A stretch of 64,000 nucleotides of DNA from a virus, in the IMG/VR virus record IMGVR_UViG_3300030329_001736, positions 36,093 to 100,092 of that record. One strand, written 5' to 3'. Shown one piece after another: positions 33,822 through 41,771 of this stretch (within the stretch, counting starts at the first letter, position 1; each line of letters starts with the position of its first letter). The position numbers and the translations under genes are program-made. Under the pieces are notes generated by a model. It did not search any database, was not told the DNA's origin, and saw nothing but the letters and a program-made list of their open reading frames with translations.

Positions 33822-34394
33822 TTATTTTTCTTTTGATTGGTTGATAACATCTTGGAACATAAGATCATTTATATTTTTCAAGGAGGAAATCTTCAGGTTG
33901 TAACAGTCACTCTTTACTATATAACCGTTGGATTTATCTCTGGTTCCCTTCTCCATAAAGATACTATCTTTAAGGTACTGATCCTTATCATAATAACCTA
34001 GTATCCAACCAACAGAAAAATCATTTTTAACTCTACAGAAAATATAGTAATCGCACTGCTGCTTAGTATTCCAGTTGGATATAGAACAATCATAGTCTAG
34101 CTTTGGTTTGACTGATGTCCTTTTTGTTTTAACATCAACAGTCTTACCATCAGAAAGAACTATGTCATAGTCGTAGGTAGATTCAATAGGACGATTGAGA
34201 TATTTAGATACTATCAGTTCACCCATAGCACCATAGATATTTCCTGCACCTTTCGTAAAAGAACCTTTGAGTACTCCCATACCTTTAGACATTCTTGTAG
34301 CTTCAGCAGCTATGTCTTCAGTGATTTCCAGTTCCTTTATCAGTGCGTCTGCGCCCAAGTCTTTCCTATCTTGTACTCGCTTCCTAGTGGGCAT
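33822..34394 (-). CDS. PD-(D/E)XK-fold nuclease-like protein
   Basis: 190 residues. GAMGELIVSKYLNR (E59), YDYDIVLSDGKTVDVKTKRT (D77, D87-x-K89) form a restriction-endonuclease-like active site. Role may be host DNA breakdown or DNA processing. The chosen start lies 55 bases inside the DNA polymerase 3' end; a later start cannot be excluded because no strong ribosome binding site is visible. Confidence 0.65.
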   Translation of the reverse strand: MPTRKRVQDRKDLGADALIKELEITEDIAAEATRMSKGMGVLKGSFTKGAGNIYGAMGELIVSKYLNRPIESTYDYDIVLSDGKTVDVKTKRTSVKPKLDYDCSISNWNTKQQCDYYIFCRVKNDFSVGWILGYYDKDQYLKDSIFMEKGTRDKSNGYIVKSDCYNLKISSLKNINDLMFQDVINQSKEK

Positions 34395-36064
34395 AGTACT
34401 TTTAAATCCTTTTCTGTTTGTTTCATTGCTTTCTTTGTTAGTTCTCCAAACAATTCAGCATGTGGATTGTATACCTCATGTTGGTATTCGTCATGTATAG
34501 ATGCTACAAGAGATGCTTTAACCTTCCTTTCTTTATAGAGTTTATTAATATTAATTAACCACTGCTTACATATAACTGCACCAGCACCTTGAATAAGTAA
34601 GTTAACAGCAGCGTGTCTATTCCTTATCATCAGGTGCCTGCCATCTAAGCCGACAAGGTAGCCTCTTTGACTAGCCCTGTCAACCCTCTCTCTGAATATT
34701 TTTAGAGAAGGTGTATTAGACAGAAAGGAATCAATCAACTCCTGTCCTTTCTTTGCATCACCACCTACTACCTGACCTATCTTAGCTGCGCCAGCACCGT
34801 AGATGAATGCATAGATGAATGTCTTTGCTTGATCGCGTGTATCTAATCCAGCAGCCTTTTGATTTGCTGTATGTATGTCACCATCTACTACCTCATCAGT
34901 AAACTTCTTGTCACTGAGATAGTGTGCTAATGCCCTTAACTCAAGAGAACTAGCATCACAACCAACAAGAACATTACTGCTGTTGGAAACTGTCCAGCAA
35001 TCCCTACACTCTTTACCATAAGGTGAGTAGACTGCAGGAACTTGAGCCATGTTTGGTGAATGATGCGCCATCCTTCCAGATATAGCTCGTAAGGTGAGTA
35101 CTTGTCCATGAACTTTCCCATCTTCTTTCGTTGCTTCTAACCAAGACTTCACTTGTGCTATACGTTTCTTTAGCGTAAGATACTCTGCAATCATCTGTGC
35201 TTCAGGTATATCTACATTCTTCAGGACACTCTCATCTACAATAGCGTGTCCCTTCTCTGTAAACTTATCTGGTTCCCATCCACACCTCTTCAGCCTTTCA
35301 ACAATCTGCTGACGCGAGGCAAGGTTGAAGGTTTGGTACTCAATGGATGTATGGACTCCTGCGACTGTGGTGTAATCTTGTATGTGACGAAGCCCAACGG
35401 TAGATAGGCTCCCATCTTTCTTATAACGTGGCGTAATTTCTTTGACTGCAACAGGTATCGGTATAAACGTATTCTGTACAGCCTGTTCAAGATGATCCGA
35501 TTTATCTTGTAACTTAGCAATAAGGCTTGTAGCTTTTTGTATGTCGAGGGCAAATCCGTTCCTTTCTTGTTGATCAATTAAAGCTCTGATTTTATATTCT
35601 AATTCAATAGAATCTCTGCTTATGTTTTTAATATCTGGTTGAAGAGTAATCCATACTCGTTCAGTCAAGTCAACGTCACGCTTGCAATACTCTATCATCT
35701 CGTCTGATACACCAGAAGAAAAGTCATTGAACTCTATCTTAGAGAAGTTCAGCCGCTCACCCCAAGCGTTCAAGGAATGTCCCTTATCTCTTGATGGGTT
35801 TGTTAACTGGGATAATATTAAAGTATCTTCTAATTGAGATAGAGTTATCCTTGTGCCTAGTAGTTTATTAAGAACTGGTGCGTCAAAAGATATACCGTTG
35901 TGCATTATAAACTTGTCTACTTTACTACAGAATAGAGGGAAGTCAGTGTAGCACTCCTGTTCTTTCCAAGAGTATACCTTACCTGTCTGTCTGTCTTTAG
36001 CTACGATACAATGTACAACGGTAGCATCTAAACTATCTGTCTCAATATCTAATACAACTATCAT
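34340..36064 (-). CDS. DNA polymerase, family A (T7-like)
   Basis: 574 residues, shorter than T7 gp5 (704). 3'-5' exonuclease motifs: LDIETDS (D6, E8), MHNGISFDAP, YCKRDVDLT. Polymerase motif A VLVGCDASSLELRAL (D370), motif B KTFIYAFIYGAG with Tyr418 at the E. coli Phe762 position, motif C SIHDEYQHE (H524, D525, E526). Replicative enzyme acting with the primase-helicase and SSB. Tyr at this position, as in T7, is usual in lytic phages. Confidence 0.95.
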   Translation of the reverse strand: MIVVLDIETDSLDATVVHCIVAKDRQTGKVYSWKEQECYTDFPLFCSKVDKFIMHNGISFDAPVLNKLLGTRITLSQLEDTLILSQLTNPSRDKGHSLNAWGERLNFSKIEFNDFSSGVSDEMIEYCKRDVDLTERVWITLQPDIKNISRDSIELEYKIRALIDQQERNGFALDIQKATSLIAKLQDKSDHLEQAVQNTFIPIPVAVKEITPRYKKDGSLSTVGLRHIQDYTTVAGVHTSIEYQTFNLASRQQIVERLKRCGWEPDKFTEKGHAIVDESVLKNVDIPEAQMIAEYLTLKKRIAQVKSWLEATKEDGKVHGQVLTLRAISGRMAHHSPNMAQVPAVYSPYGKECRDCWTVSNSSNVLVGCDASSLELRALAHYLSDKKFTDEVVDGDIHTANQKAAGLDTRDQAKTFIYAFIYGAGAAKIGQVVGGDAKKGQELIDSFLSNTPSLKIFRERVDRASQRGYLVGLDGRHLMIRNRHAAVNLLIQGAGAVICKQWLININKLYKERKVKASLVASIHDEYQHEVYNPHAELFGELTKKAMKQTEKDLKVLCPLGSEYKIGKTWAQTH

Positions 36065-36249
36065 TTACCTTCCAATAAAGATACTAATTCAAAGTCACAT
36101 ACAGGACAGAAACCTATTTCAATATCTTCTAAGTATAGTACAGCGTCACAGTTTGTGCATTGTTGATACTCCTTATCGTCAAAGCCATCGTCATGTTGGT
36201 ACTCGTAGTCAGGGTTTAACCATGAAGGATGTATACTATACTTCGACAT
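36061..36249 (-). CDS. Small zinc-ribbon protein
   Basis: 62 residues from the ATG at 36249, which follows AAGGAGCTTGAAAAGA. Two CxxC knuckles (CTNCDAVLYL and CPVCDFELV) 17 residues apart form a zinc ribbon; the N-terminus is acidic/aromatic. Its start overlaps the end of the HNH gene and its stop overlaps the polymerase start (ATGA-type). Function unknown. Confidence 0.6.
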   Translation of the reverse strand: MSKYSIHPSWLNPDYEYQHDDGFDDKEYQQCTNCDAVLYLEDIEIGFCPVCDFELVSLLEGK

Positions 36250-36772
36250 TCTTTTCAAGCTCCTTATAAAATTTACCTACCTTTATTATTTCATCTGGTG
36301 TGGAGTAGTTTTTAATCATGTTAACTTTGTTACAAACCCATATCACATTTCCTATTTCATATCCTTTATCGTTATCAATTCTATCAAGTGAAGGTGAATT
36401 GGGTATTGCACCTCTACCTGTAGGATTTCTTTTAAATTGAAGATTTAAAACAGGACATCTTCGATCTTCGTGAGGAAAAATTTCTTTTATGTAATCTGTA
36501 GTTATGTTAAAAAGTTTATCAGGAAATTTCTTTCTGGCTCTTATTTTTGCCCCATAAAAAGCGCGAGAAAAATAAGGGTTTTCAAAATTATCCTTTCTTT
36601 TACGCTTTCTTTTCTTAACTTCTGGACGTTGCCTATATTCTTTCATGTATTTACGATGACGTTCTAGTGTACGTTCCTTAACTTCTGGACGTTTCAAATA
36701 TTCTTTCCTACGTTCCTTAACTTCTGGACGTTGCCAGTATTCTTTCCTATATTCTTTTTTATCAAAAGTCAT
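36236..36772 (-). CDS. HNH-like homing endonuclease with RPEVKER repeats
   Basis: 178 residues. The first ~60 residues are near-perfect repeats of QRPEVKERRKEYxK (four RPEVK units at ~15, 27 and 48 and related spacing), likely DNA-binding helices. The C-terminal part has CPVLNLQF, SPSLDRIDNDKGYEIGNVIWVCNKVNMIKN, the His-poor HNH-like core of free-standing phage homing nucleases (DRID-x4-GY-x2-GNVxW). Lies between polymerase and primase-helicase genes, a usual target, with an ATGA overlap to the latter. Underlying DNA repeats are listed separately. Confidence 0.75.
   Translation of the reverse strand: MTFDKKEYRKEYWQRPEVKERRKEYLKRPEVKERTLERHRKYMKEYRQRPEVKKRKRKRKDNFENPYFSRAFYGAKIRARKKFPDKLFNITTDYIKEIFPHEDRRCPVLNLQFKRNPTGRGAIPNSPSLDRIDNDKGYEIGNVIWVCNKVNMIKNYSTPDEIIKVGKFYKELEKNVEV
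36613..36735 (-). repeat. Short direct repeats encoding RPEVKER units
   Basis: The plus-strand text CTTAACTTCTGGACGTT occurs at about 36615, 36678 and 36717, inside the HNH gene. Near-identical DNA suggests recent expansion or selection on the repeat sequence. Confidence 0.8.
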
Positions 36773-38478
36773 AGAACAATATCTCCTTCACCGTCATCAC
36801 CATCAGGATTGTCACCTAGACTCTGGACTTCGCTTAACCGTCCAGTATCCTTGTTAAAGAACAGGTGACAAGCCACGCCTGTCTCTCCGCTGTAACGGTT
36901 CTTCAAGACGCGGATCGTAGTAGTGTTAGAGATGTTCTCGTCATCAGATTGTTGATCCCTTTCCATAGCTACCACTGCATCAGACAGTTGCGCTATGCTC
37001 TGACTACCTCTGAGATGAGCCAAGCTTACCTCCTTGCCATCCTCATGCCCCTTGTCTGCACCAGTGCGTCGTAGGTGAGATACCAGCAGCAGGGCTACGT
37101 TACATTCTTCTGTGATGCTACGCAGCTTAGTCATTAGGTTGTCGATGTTCCTTCGCTCATCCTCCCCTTCTAACCCAGACACTAGAATAGATAGATGATC
37201 AAGGAATATCCACTTACAATCCAGTGCCTTGATCATGTACCTGATGCGACTAAGGATTTCATCTGTACGCATAGAACCAAAGTGATCGAAGGCATAGAAC
37301 CTTCGCGTACCTACAGTAGCATCCTGCCACGCCACAAGATCGTCGCGAGAGAACTCATCCCTGACCTCCCTGATGTACAGTCTGGCATTAGCTTCGACTG
37401 ACATGAGATGGAAGATAGTGCTGCGTACATTCTCTTCCAAAGAAATGACACCGATATTCTCTGTAGTATTCTTCAATACAAAGTGCATCATCTCTCGCAT
37501 GACACTGGACTTGCCCGTGCCTGTACCCGCAGTGAACGTCACTAGCTCACCAGTACGCATACCATAGAGCTTGTCGTTAAGACCAGCGAAGGGATAGAGA
37601 CAGGTCTTGTAGTGTCCTTCTTCATAAAGAGCTTCGCCCATGTCAGCAAGATTAAGGATACCTGCTGGTGTATACTGCTTCGCATTCCACCAAGCAATAG
37701 AAAAGTCTTCACGCTTACCCTTCATCAGATACTCGTTAGCATCCTTGAAGGTAGACATGTTGACGATCTTGCACTTGTTAGGTTCAAACAGAGAAGCAAC
37801 CTTCTGTGCTGCTGACTTACCTGCGTCGTCAGAATCAAAGCAGAGTACTACGTTATCAAACGTATTCAAATACTCTAGGTTTGCCTTGCAGTTTTTGTAT
37901 GCAGATTGTGCGCCAGAGTTAACAGAAACAACAGGCCATTTAGAACCTAACATTTCGTAGGCAGACATAGCATCTAGCTCTCCTTCGCAGACAGTGATGT
38001 ACTTACCACCACCAGAGAACAGGGTCTGCCCAAAGAGAACAGCTTTGTTAAGGGTTCCCTCTGGTTGAGAGAACATAACCTTGGTATCACATATCCTTAC
38101 CTTAGTAGATATATGATTGTTATTCTTATCGTAGTAAGGGTAATGATGTTTGATAATTTTATTAGAGTTGTCTAATTCTACTGTAACATTATACTTCTTA
38201 CAGGTATTGTGAGTGATCTTTCTGTCAGCAATAGCTGAAGATACAGAGTTGTTAGTGTTCGTCATGGGCTTCACCGTAGTCCTTGGTTGTTGAAGCTGCA
38301 TTGATCTAAAGTCTCCTTCGGTCAGACTGCTTGTGTTACGATGATAGGTGGAGCAAGAGAAGCACCAAGAATGCCCATCAGAGTAGATGGTGTATGCGTC
38401 ACTTGATGAGCAGTCTGGGCATGGTCCTTGCTTGATTACCTTTGTTACATCATGGTGTTCTTGATGCTGCTTGTACAT
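36769..38478 (-). CDS. Primase-helicase (T7 gp4-like)
   Basis: 569 residues. Zinc-binding primase domain with C20, C23, C39 and C42 (CPDC...CFSC); TOPRIM core with CEGELDAMSA and LCFDSDDAG; RecA-like helicase with Walker A TGTGKSSV, Walker B WIFLDHLSI and VSHLRRTG. It unwinds DNA and lays primers at the fork, with the family A polymerase. Acidic C-terminus (DDGEGDIVL) for polymerase contact, as in T7 gp4. Confidence 0.95.
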   Translation of the reverse strand: MYKQHQEHHDVTKVIKQGPCPDCSSSDAYTIYSDGHSWCFSCSTYHRNTSSLTEGDFRSMQLQQPRTTVKPMTNTNNSVSSAIADRKITHNTCKKYNVTVELDNSNKIIKHHYPYYDKNNNHISTKVRICDTKVMFSQPEGTLNKAVLFGQTLFSGGGKYITVCEGELDAMSAYEMLGSKWPVVSVNSGAQSAYKNCKANLEYLNTFDNVVLCFDSDDAGKSAAQKVASLFEPNKCKIVNMSTFKDANEYLMKGKREDFSIAWWNAKQYTPAGILNLADMGEALYEEGHYKTCLYPFAGLNDKLYGMRTGELVTFTAGTGTGKSSVMREMMHFVLKNTTENIGVISLEENVRSTIFHLMSVEANARLYIREVRDEFSRDDLVAWQDATVGTRRFYAFDHFGSMRTDEILSRIRYMIKALDCKWIFLDHLSILVSGLEGEDERRNIDNLMTKLRSITEECNVALLLVSHLRRTGADKGHEDGKEVSLAHLRGSQSIAQLSDAVVAMERDQQSDDENISNTTTIRVLKNRYSGETGVACHLFFNKDTGRLSEVQSLGDNPDGDDGEGDIVL

Positions 38479-38709
38479 TTAGTACCTCGACGGTATAGGT
38501 TTACCTTTATCTTTTGTTTTGATTTGATCAGAAACACTTTGTAAACTATAGAACTCTCTTAATAGATTTTGTAAATCAGATATAAAAATATCTCCATTGT
38601 GTTCATCCATTTGTTGGTAAGCACAAGACACAGAAGAAACATAATCTTCTACGATGTCTTCTAAGGTACGTTCTTTGTCCTTCCATCTGTATTTAGAAAG
38701 CGTAATCAT
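38479..38709 (-). CDS. Small hypothetical protein
   Basis: 76 residues from the ATG at 38709 (MITLSKYRWKD), which lies 9 bases after AAGGAG and 1 base after the preceding stop; longer frames begin at 38727. Helical, acidic, with DEHNGDIFISDLQNLLREFYSL. No family recognised. Precedes primase-helicase in the same operon. Confidence 0.55.
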   Translation of the reverse strand: MITLSKYRWKDKERTLEDIVEDYVSSVSCAYQQMDEHNGDIFISDLQNLLREFYSLQSVSDQIKTKDKGKPIPSRY

Positions 38710-38710
38710 A

Positions 38711-38896
38711 TTATTCATCTCCTTCATTTACATATGTGAACTCGGCCTTGTCTGTGCCATTAGAAAACAAAGTGAAGGTCGCTCGTTCTCCGTTTTCAGT
38801 AGTGACAGTTACGGTAGTGTAATGAGTTTCAGATGTAGGCAGGTAGCTATCTTCGATTTTGACGTTAGTTACTTGATGGATGTTAGTGCTAATCAT
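38711..38896 (-). CDS. Small hypothetical beta protein
   Basis: 61 residues, beta-strand alternation (TTVTVTTENGERATFTLFSNG), no motif recognised. Its coding end holds the AAGGAG used by the next gene. Part of the run of small early genes. Confidence 0.5.
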   Translation of the reverse strand: MISTNIHQVTNVKIEDSYLPTSETHYTTVTVTTENGERATFTLFSNGTDKAEFTYVNEGDE

Positions 38897-38900
38897 AATA

Positions 38901-39119
38901 TTAATCCTTTACGATTTTATATTCAAGGGTTTTACGAGGGGATATTTTAACAATCAATCTATCTTTACTCTTAAACTTGTTATCGTATTTGAGGTGACTC
39001 ATTAGATTTCCTAATGAACATAGCTCATCTCGCATCTCCTGTCTAGTGCCTTCGTCAAAAATAAAACCAACAGACCAACTCTTAGCTGTTCTATTTGAAC
39101 CTATAATTATCTTGTACAT
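38901..39119 (-). CDS. Small hypothetical protein
   Basis: 72 residues from ATG 39119 (MYKIIIGSNRTAKSWSVGF), which follows GGAG by 11 bases; a start at 39134 is possible. Overlaps the preceding gene by 29 bases in another frame. No motif recognised. Confidence 0.5.
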   Translation of the reverse strand: MYKIIIGSNRTAKSWSVGFIFDEGTRQEMRDELCSLGNLMSHLKYDNKFKSKDRLIVKISPRKTLEYKIVKD

Positions 39120-39258
39120 CTTTTGATTCTCCATAGATAGTTTTCTTTATAGGCTTATCCTTCTTTCTGTTATACTTTTTCTTGGACACAACCACCTTGT
39201 GACCCAGAGCGCGTCGCCATCTCCAGTTAGGATCACGGTTCTTAATTACTTTGCTCAT
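39091..39258 (-). CDS. Small basic hypothetical protein
   Basis: 55 residues from ATG 39258 (MSKVIKNRDPNWRWRRALGHKVV), within the last codons of the upstream gene; very basic (KKKYNRKKDKPIKK), possibly nucleic-acid binding. A longer frame to 39312 exists, but it would lie wholly inside the neighbour's frame. Confidence 0.5.
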   Translation of the reverse strand: MSKVIKNRDPNWRWRRALGHKVVVSKKKYNRKKDKPIKKTIYGESKDVQDNYRFK

Positions 39259-39427
39259 CTTGGTTATCCAATATCTCATTGACAAATGCCATGTCACCAG
39301 ACATGATTTCATCTGTCTCTTCCGCTGCCAATTTCTTGGCTTCCTTCCTGTTATAACCCTCTTGCATATAGGTTGTCAACAGTTCTCTGAAAATAATTTT
39401 CCTGTCTTTCTCCCATAGATTTTTCAT
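39242..39427 (-). CDS. Small hypothetical helical protein
   Basis: 61 residues, helical and charged (YMQEGYNRKEAKKLAAEETDEIM). Start shares one base with the preceding stop (TAATG). The QEGYNRKEAxxLAxEE pattern resembles that of the 46-residue protein at 44462 (EEGLSESAAVSVALAEEI), so they may be related small families. Confidence 0.5.
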   Translation of the reverse strand: MKNLWEKDRKIIFRELLTTYMQEGYNRKEAKKLAAEETDEIMSGDMAFVNEILDNQDEQSN

Positions 39428-39582
39428 TACTCTTCCACTTTCTCCCGGTGGATATTATGTAGAGACAGAGACAAAGAATCATCTATTGAATCTGATTTTT
39501 TAATTTCAAAACTGTGTATTCCATGCTCGTTTGTATAGATGGCTAAGTATAAACCATTTAAAGATATCTCATTATAAATCAT
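39427..39582 (-). CDS. Small hypothetical protein downstream of thyX
   Basis: 51 residues from ATG 39582 (MIYNEISLNGLYLAIYTNEHG), coupled to the thyX stop by an ATGA overlap; AAGGAAAAGGAACA precedes it. No motif recognised. Confidence 0.5.
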   Translation of the reverse strand: MIYNEISLNGLYLAIYTNEHGIHSFEIKKSDSIDDSLSLSLHNIHREKVEE

Positions 39583-40259
39583 TGTTCCTTTTCCTTGTTG
39601 GTTAAAGCATTCCAAGAAGCAGGATACAATACCTTAATTATTTTATCCCAAAGGGAAGCTAAGTATTGTATCTCCTTCTGTGCGTGAGGATCACTCCTCA
39701 AATTGTAGGCTCTAGCAAAAGCGTAGAGAGAACCAGTAACATAATAGCTGGTGTACATAGATTGTGGCAACACCATTCTTGCTTGCTCTGGACATACACC
39801 TAATCTTAATAGGTGATTATATGTCCACTCACAAGTCTTCAATGCCTTCTGGTATTCATTCATGTAAGAACCTGTATCGATATCGACAGTCTCATTACTA
39901 CTACCTTGCTTTGCATTCGATGCTCTTCGACGCCATTCCGTTGGCTCATAAAATTCTGGTGGACTATCAATGTATCTTCGCGATACCTCATTGTAAGAGA
40001 ACCCTACCATATGTTTGAACCTTTGTCTAGCCACAAAAATAGGAACCTCTTCTCGTAGAGTTATACTACAATGAGTGAATGGTGTAAAGTGATTATGTTT
40101 TGATAGATAGTTAATTAGTTTTATATCTGATTCCTTTAGTTCTTTCAGACCTGTAGCAGGTATATCTTTTTCCCAGATAGATTCTTTATCGAAGGATACT
40201 CTGGCTGAATTAACTACAGTTAAATCATCACCAGAATAACTTATTAATTCTGCTTTCAT
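39579..40259 (-). CDS. thyX: Flavin-dependent thymidylate synthase
   Basis: 226 residues. ThyX signature R78-Q79-R80-x7-S88 (RQRFKHMVGFS), followed by YNEVSRRY, and C-terminal PQSMYTSYYVTGSLYAFARAYNLRSDPHAQKEI, with the NLRxxxxAQxEI end of the family. Makes dTMP from dUMP using FAD, NADPH and methylenetetrahydrofolate. Supplies thymidine for replication along with the class II reductase. AAAAAGGTAAGTAAAT precedes the ATG. Confidence 0.92.
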   Translation of the reverse strand: MKAELISYSGDDLTVVNSARVSFDKESIWEKDIPATGLKELKESDIKLINYLSKHNHFTPFTHCSITLREEVPIFVARQRFKHMVGFSYNEVSRRYIDSPPEFYEPTEWRRRASNAKQGSSNETVDIDTGSYMNEYQKALKTCEWTYNHLLRLGVCPEQARMVLPQSMYTSYYVTGSLYAFARAYNLRSDPHAQKEIQYLASLWDKIIKVLYPASWNALTNKEKEQ

Positions 40260-40274
40260 TATTTACTTACCTTT

Positions 40275-40349
40275 TTACTGTGTCAATAAGAAAGAAACAA
40301 TCATAACAATACCTATAAGACACACTATGGTTTCAGTCTTTGTTATCAT
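40275..40349 (-). CDS. Possible 24-residue membrane peptide upstream of thyX
   Basis: ATG 40349 after AAGGATAGAGTATATA opens a frame of 24 residues (MITKTETIVCLIGIVMIVSF...), almost entirely one membrane helix. It fills the 112-base gap between the 105-residue gene and thyX. Might be a leader peptide or a micro-membrane protein; coding not proven. Confidence 0.4.
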   Translation of the reverse strand: MITKTETIVCLIGIVMIVSFLLTQ

Positions 40350-40371
40350 TATATACTCTATCCTTCTTAGT

Positions 40372-40689
40372 TTAAGGTAACTCTAATGGTGCATATATTT
40401 TTCTGACCATATCAACCTTCTTATCTCGCGGGTAATCCTTACAAGATTCATGTTTCTTGTCAAATAAATCTATCATTTCTTCTTCATTAATTGTAGCAGT
40501 ATTTACAATATATTCGTCAATATAATCTTGAGAAAATGCATCACATTGTTCACAGATAACAGTGTCCCTTGCCCATTCAACAGGATCACAAGGTTGATCT
40601 GGGTTTAACTTTTGCAAATCATCTTTGTGTAAGACATAACGCACACGGAAAGATGAGACACAAGTTACAACAACATAATCTTTATCCAT
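40372..40689 (-). CDS. Hypothetical protein
   Basis: 105 residues, acidic, five cysteines including CEQCDAF. RVRYVLHKDDLQKLNPDQPCDPVEWARDTV has a beta-then-helix layout. AAAGGAAAAGAAA precedes the ATG. No family recognised. Directly follows the tRNA gene. Confidence 0.55.
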   Translation of the reverse strand: MDKDYVVVTCVSSFRVRYVLHKDDLQKLNPDQPCDPVEWARDTVICEQCDAFSQDYIDEYIVNTATINEEEMIDLFDKKHESCKDYPRDKKVDMVRKIYAPLELP

Positions 40690-40703
40690 TTTCTTTTCCT
40701 TTT

Positions 40704-40780
40704 TGGCGCTCTCGGTAGGACTCGAACCTACAACCTATAGATTAGAAGTCTATTGCTCTATCCGGTTGAGCTACGAGAGC
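40704..40780 (-). tRNA. tRNA-Arg (anticodon UCU)
   Basis: A full cloverleaf reads on the minus strand: acceptor GCTCTCG/CGAGAGC, D-arm GCTC/GAGC, anticodon arm ATAGA-CTTCTAA-TCTAT with anticodon TCT, T-arm GTAGG-TTCGAGT-CCTAC, discriminator G and an encoded CCA. It decodes AGA and AGG, codons used heavily in this AT-rich genome, so it probably supplements the host. Its first base is the last base of the TAG stop of the preceding gene. Confidence 0.95.
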
Positions 40781-41118
40781 TATCTGTTTAACAACCTGTT
40801 AGAGATACTTTCTAATTCCTGCTCTACTCTTGATAACTTTCCTTCAAGGTACTTTACTTCCTCAGTTAATTGTTTTACTTTCTTATACTCATTATATAGT
40901 TGAGCAGTAAGTGTAGATATTTCTTTCTTAGCTAACATTACTTCATAGCTATCATCTTTTACTTCATTACTATCTACTTTTAAATCACCATCGTTGTATA
41001 CTTTATCACCATCTAATATATTTCTTAGTGCTGCTCTAAGTTTAAGAGCATCTATCAATGGTGCTTCAGATGGGGATATGTCCTTTAATATAAATTCTTC
41101 TAGGTCATCTCTTAACAT
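40780..41118 (-). CDS. Coiled-coil hypothetical protein
   Basis: 112 residues from ATG 41118 (MLRDDLEEFILKDIS), 1 base after the previous stop; starts at 41130 or 41160 are possible. The C-terminal half is a heptad coil (EISTLTAQLYNEYKKVKQLTEEVKYLEGKLSRVEQELESI). Ends in a TAG whose G begins the tRNA. Function unknown. Confidence 0.55.
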   Translation of the reverse strand: MLRDDLEEFILKDISPSEAPLIDALKLRAALRNILDGDKVYNDGDLKVDSNEVKDDSYEVMLAKKEISTLTAQLYNEYKKVKQLTEEVKYLEGKLSRVEQELESISNRLLNR

Positions 41119-41119
41119 A

Positions 41120-41482
41120 CTAAAAGTCATCCCCAAATCCAGAGTCAGGGAAGACATCATCCATACTTTCTATATTAGAATTACATTTCTTTTCTGAAGA
41201 TGCTTTATTAATTATGTCCTGTAACTCACTGGCAATAAAGTCAAATTCATACATCAGTTGTTCTGCATTGAATAGCATAACACCTTCTGCATATTCAGAA
41301 GCTTGTCCTTCTTTTTTGTGATTGCTCCCTATGTATTCAGAAACAAGATCACTCATCAGAACTTTACAGATAGGTTTAACTCCGTACTCTGCATCAAGAT
41401 AAAAGGATACATACAAACCCTCATCCCGTGTCTCAAGCTGAACTCCTACATCATCCAAAACAAATTTACTTTTGATCATCAT
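41120..41482 (-). CDS. Hypothetical acidic protein
   Basis: 120 residues: beta N-terminal half (FVLDDVGVQLETRDEGLYVSFYLDAEYG), helical middle, acidic tail (DDVFPDSGFGDDF) reminiscent of protein-interaction tails. AAGGATTAAATCA precedes the ATG. No family recognised. Confidence 0.55.
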   Translation of the reverse strand: MMIKSKFVLDDVGVQLETRDEGLYVSFYLDAEYGVKPICKVLMSDLVSEYIGSNHKKEGQASEYAEGVMLFNAEQLMYEFDFIASELQDIINKASSEKKCNSNIESMDDVFPDSGFGDDF

Positions 41483-41500
41483 TGATTTAATCCTTAGTTG

Positions 41501-41746
41501 TTAAGTCACTGTGTACTTTACTATTCCATTAACAAGCAATGCACAAGACACAGAATTAATAACTATCAATGCCCTGTCATTCCAAATTATAGCTACGATC
41601 AACCAACCAAACAACCCTAATGAATGAACAAATAGATTAAAAGGGTATAAATTATTGGATGTAAGTATCATGCCAAAGATAAGAACAATAGTTGATACCC
41701 ATTTAATATACCAATCTACAGTGTGGGTAGGTGTGATTTTTTTCAA
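41501..41746 (-). CDS. Small membrane protein (DUF6552-like)
   Basis: 81 residues with three membrane segments (~15-30, 36-54, 58-77). THTVDWYIKWVSTIVLIFGMILTSNNLYP...SLGLFGWLIVAIIWNDRALIVIN is a conserved small membrane protein (DUF6552-like) found in many marine phages. Role unknown; may act on the host inner membrane early in infection. Confidence 0.65.
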   Translation of the reverse strand: MKKITPTHTVDWYIKWVSTIVLIFGMILTSNNLYPFNLFVHSLGLFGWLIVAIIWNDRALIVINSVSCALLVNGIVKYTVT

Positions 41747-41771
41747 TAGATTAATTCCTTACATAGGTAAA

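Noticed and set aside
36613-36735. CRISPR-like array from spaced repeats
   Set aside because: Repeats are in frame within the HNH gene, spacers are coding and irregular, and no cas genes exist.
40704-40780. tRNA as an integration attachment site
   Set aside because: No integrase, no repeated tRNA end elsewhere; the tRNA is complete and fits codon use.
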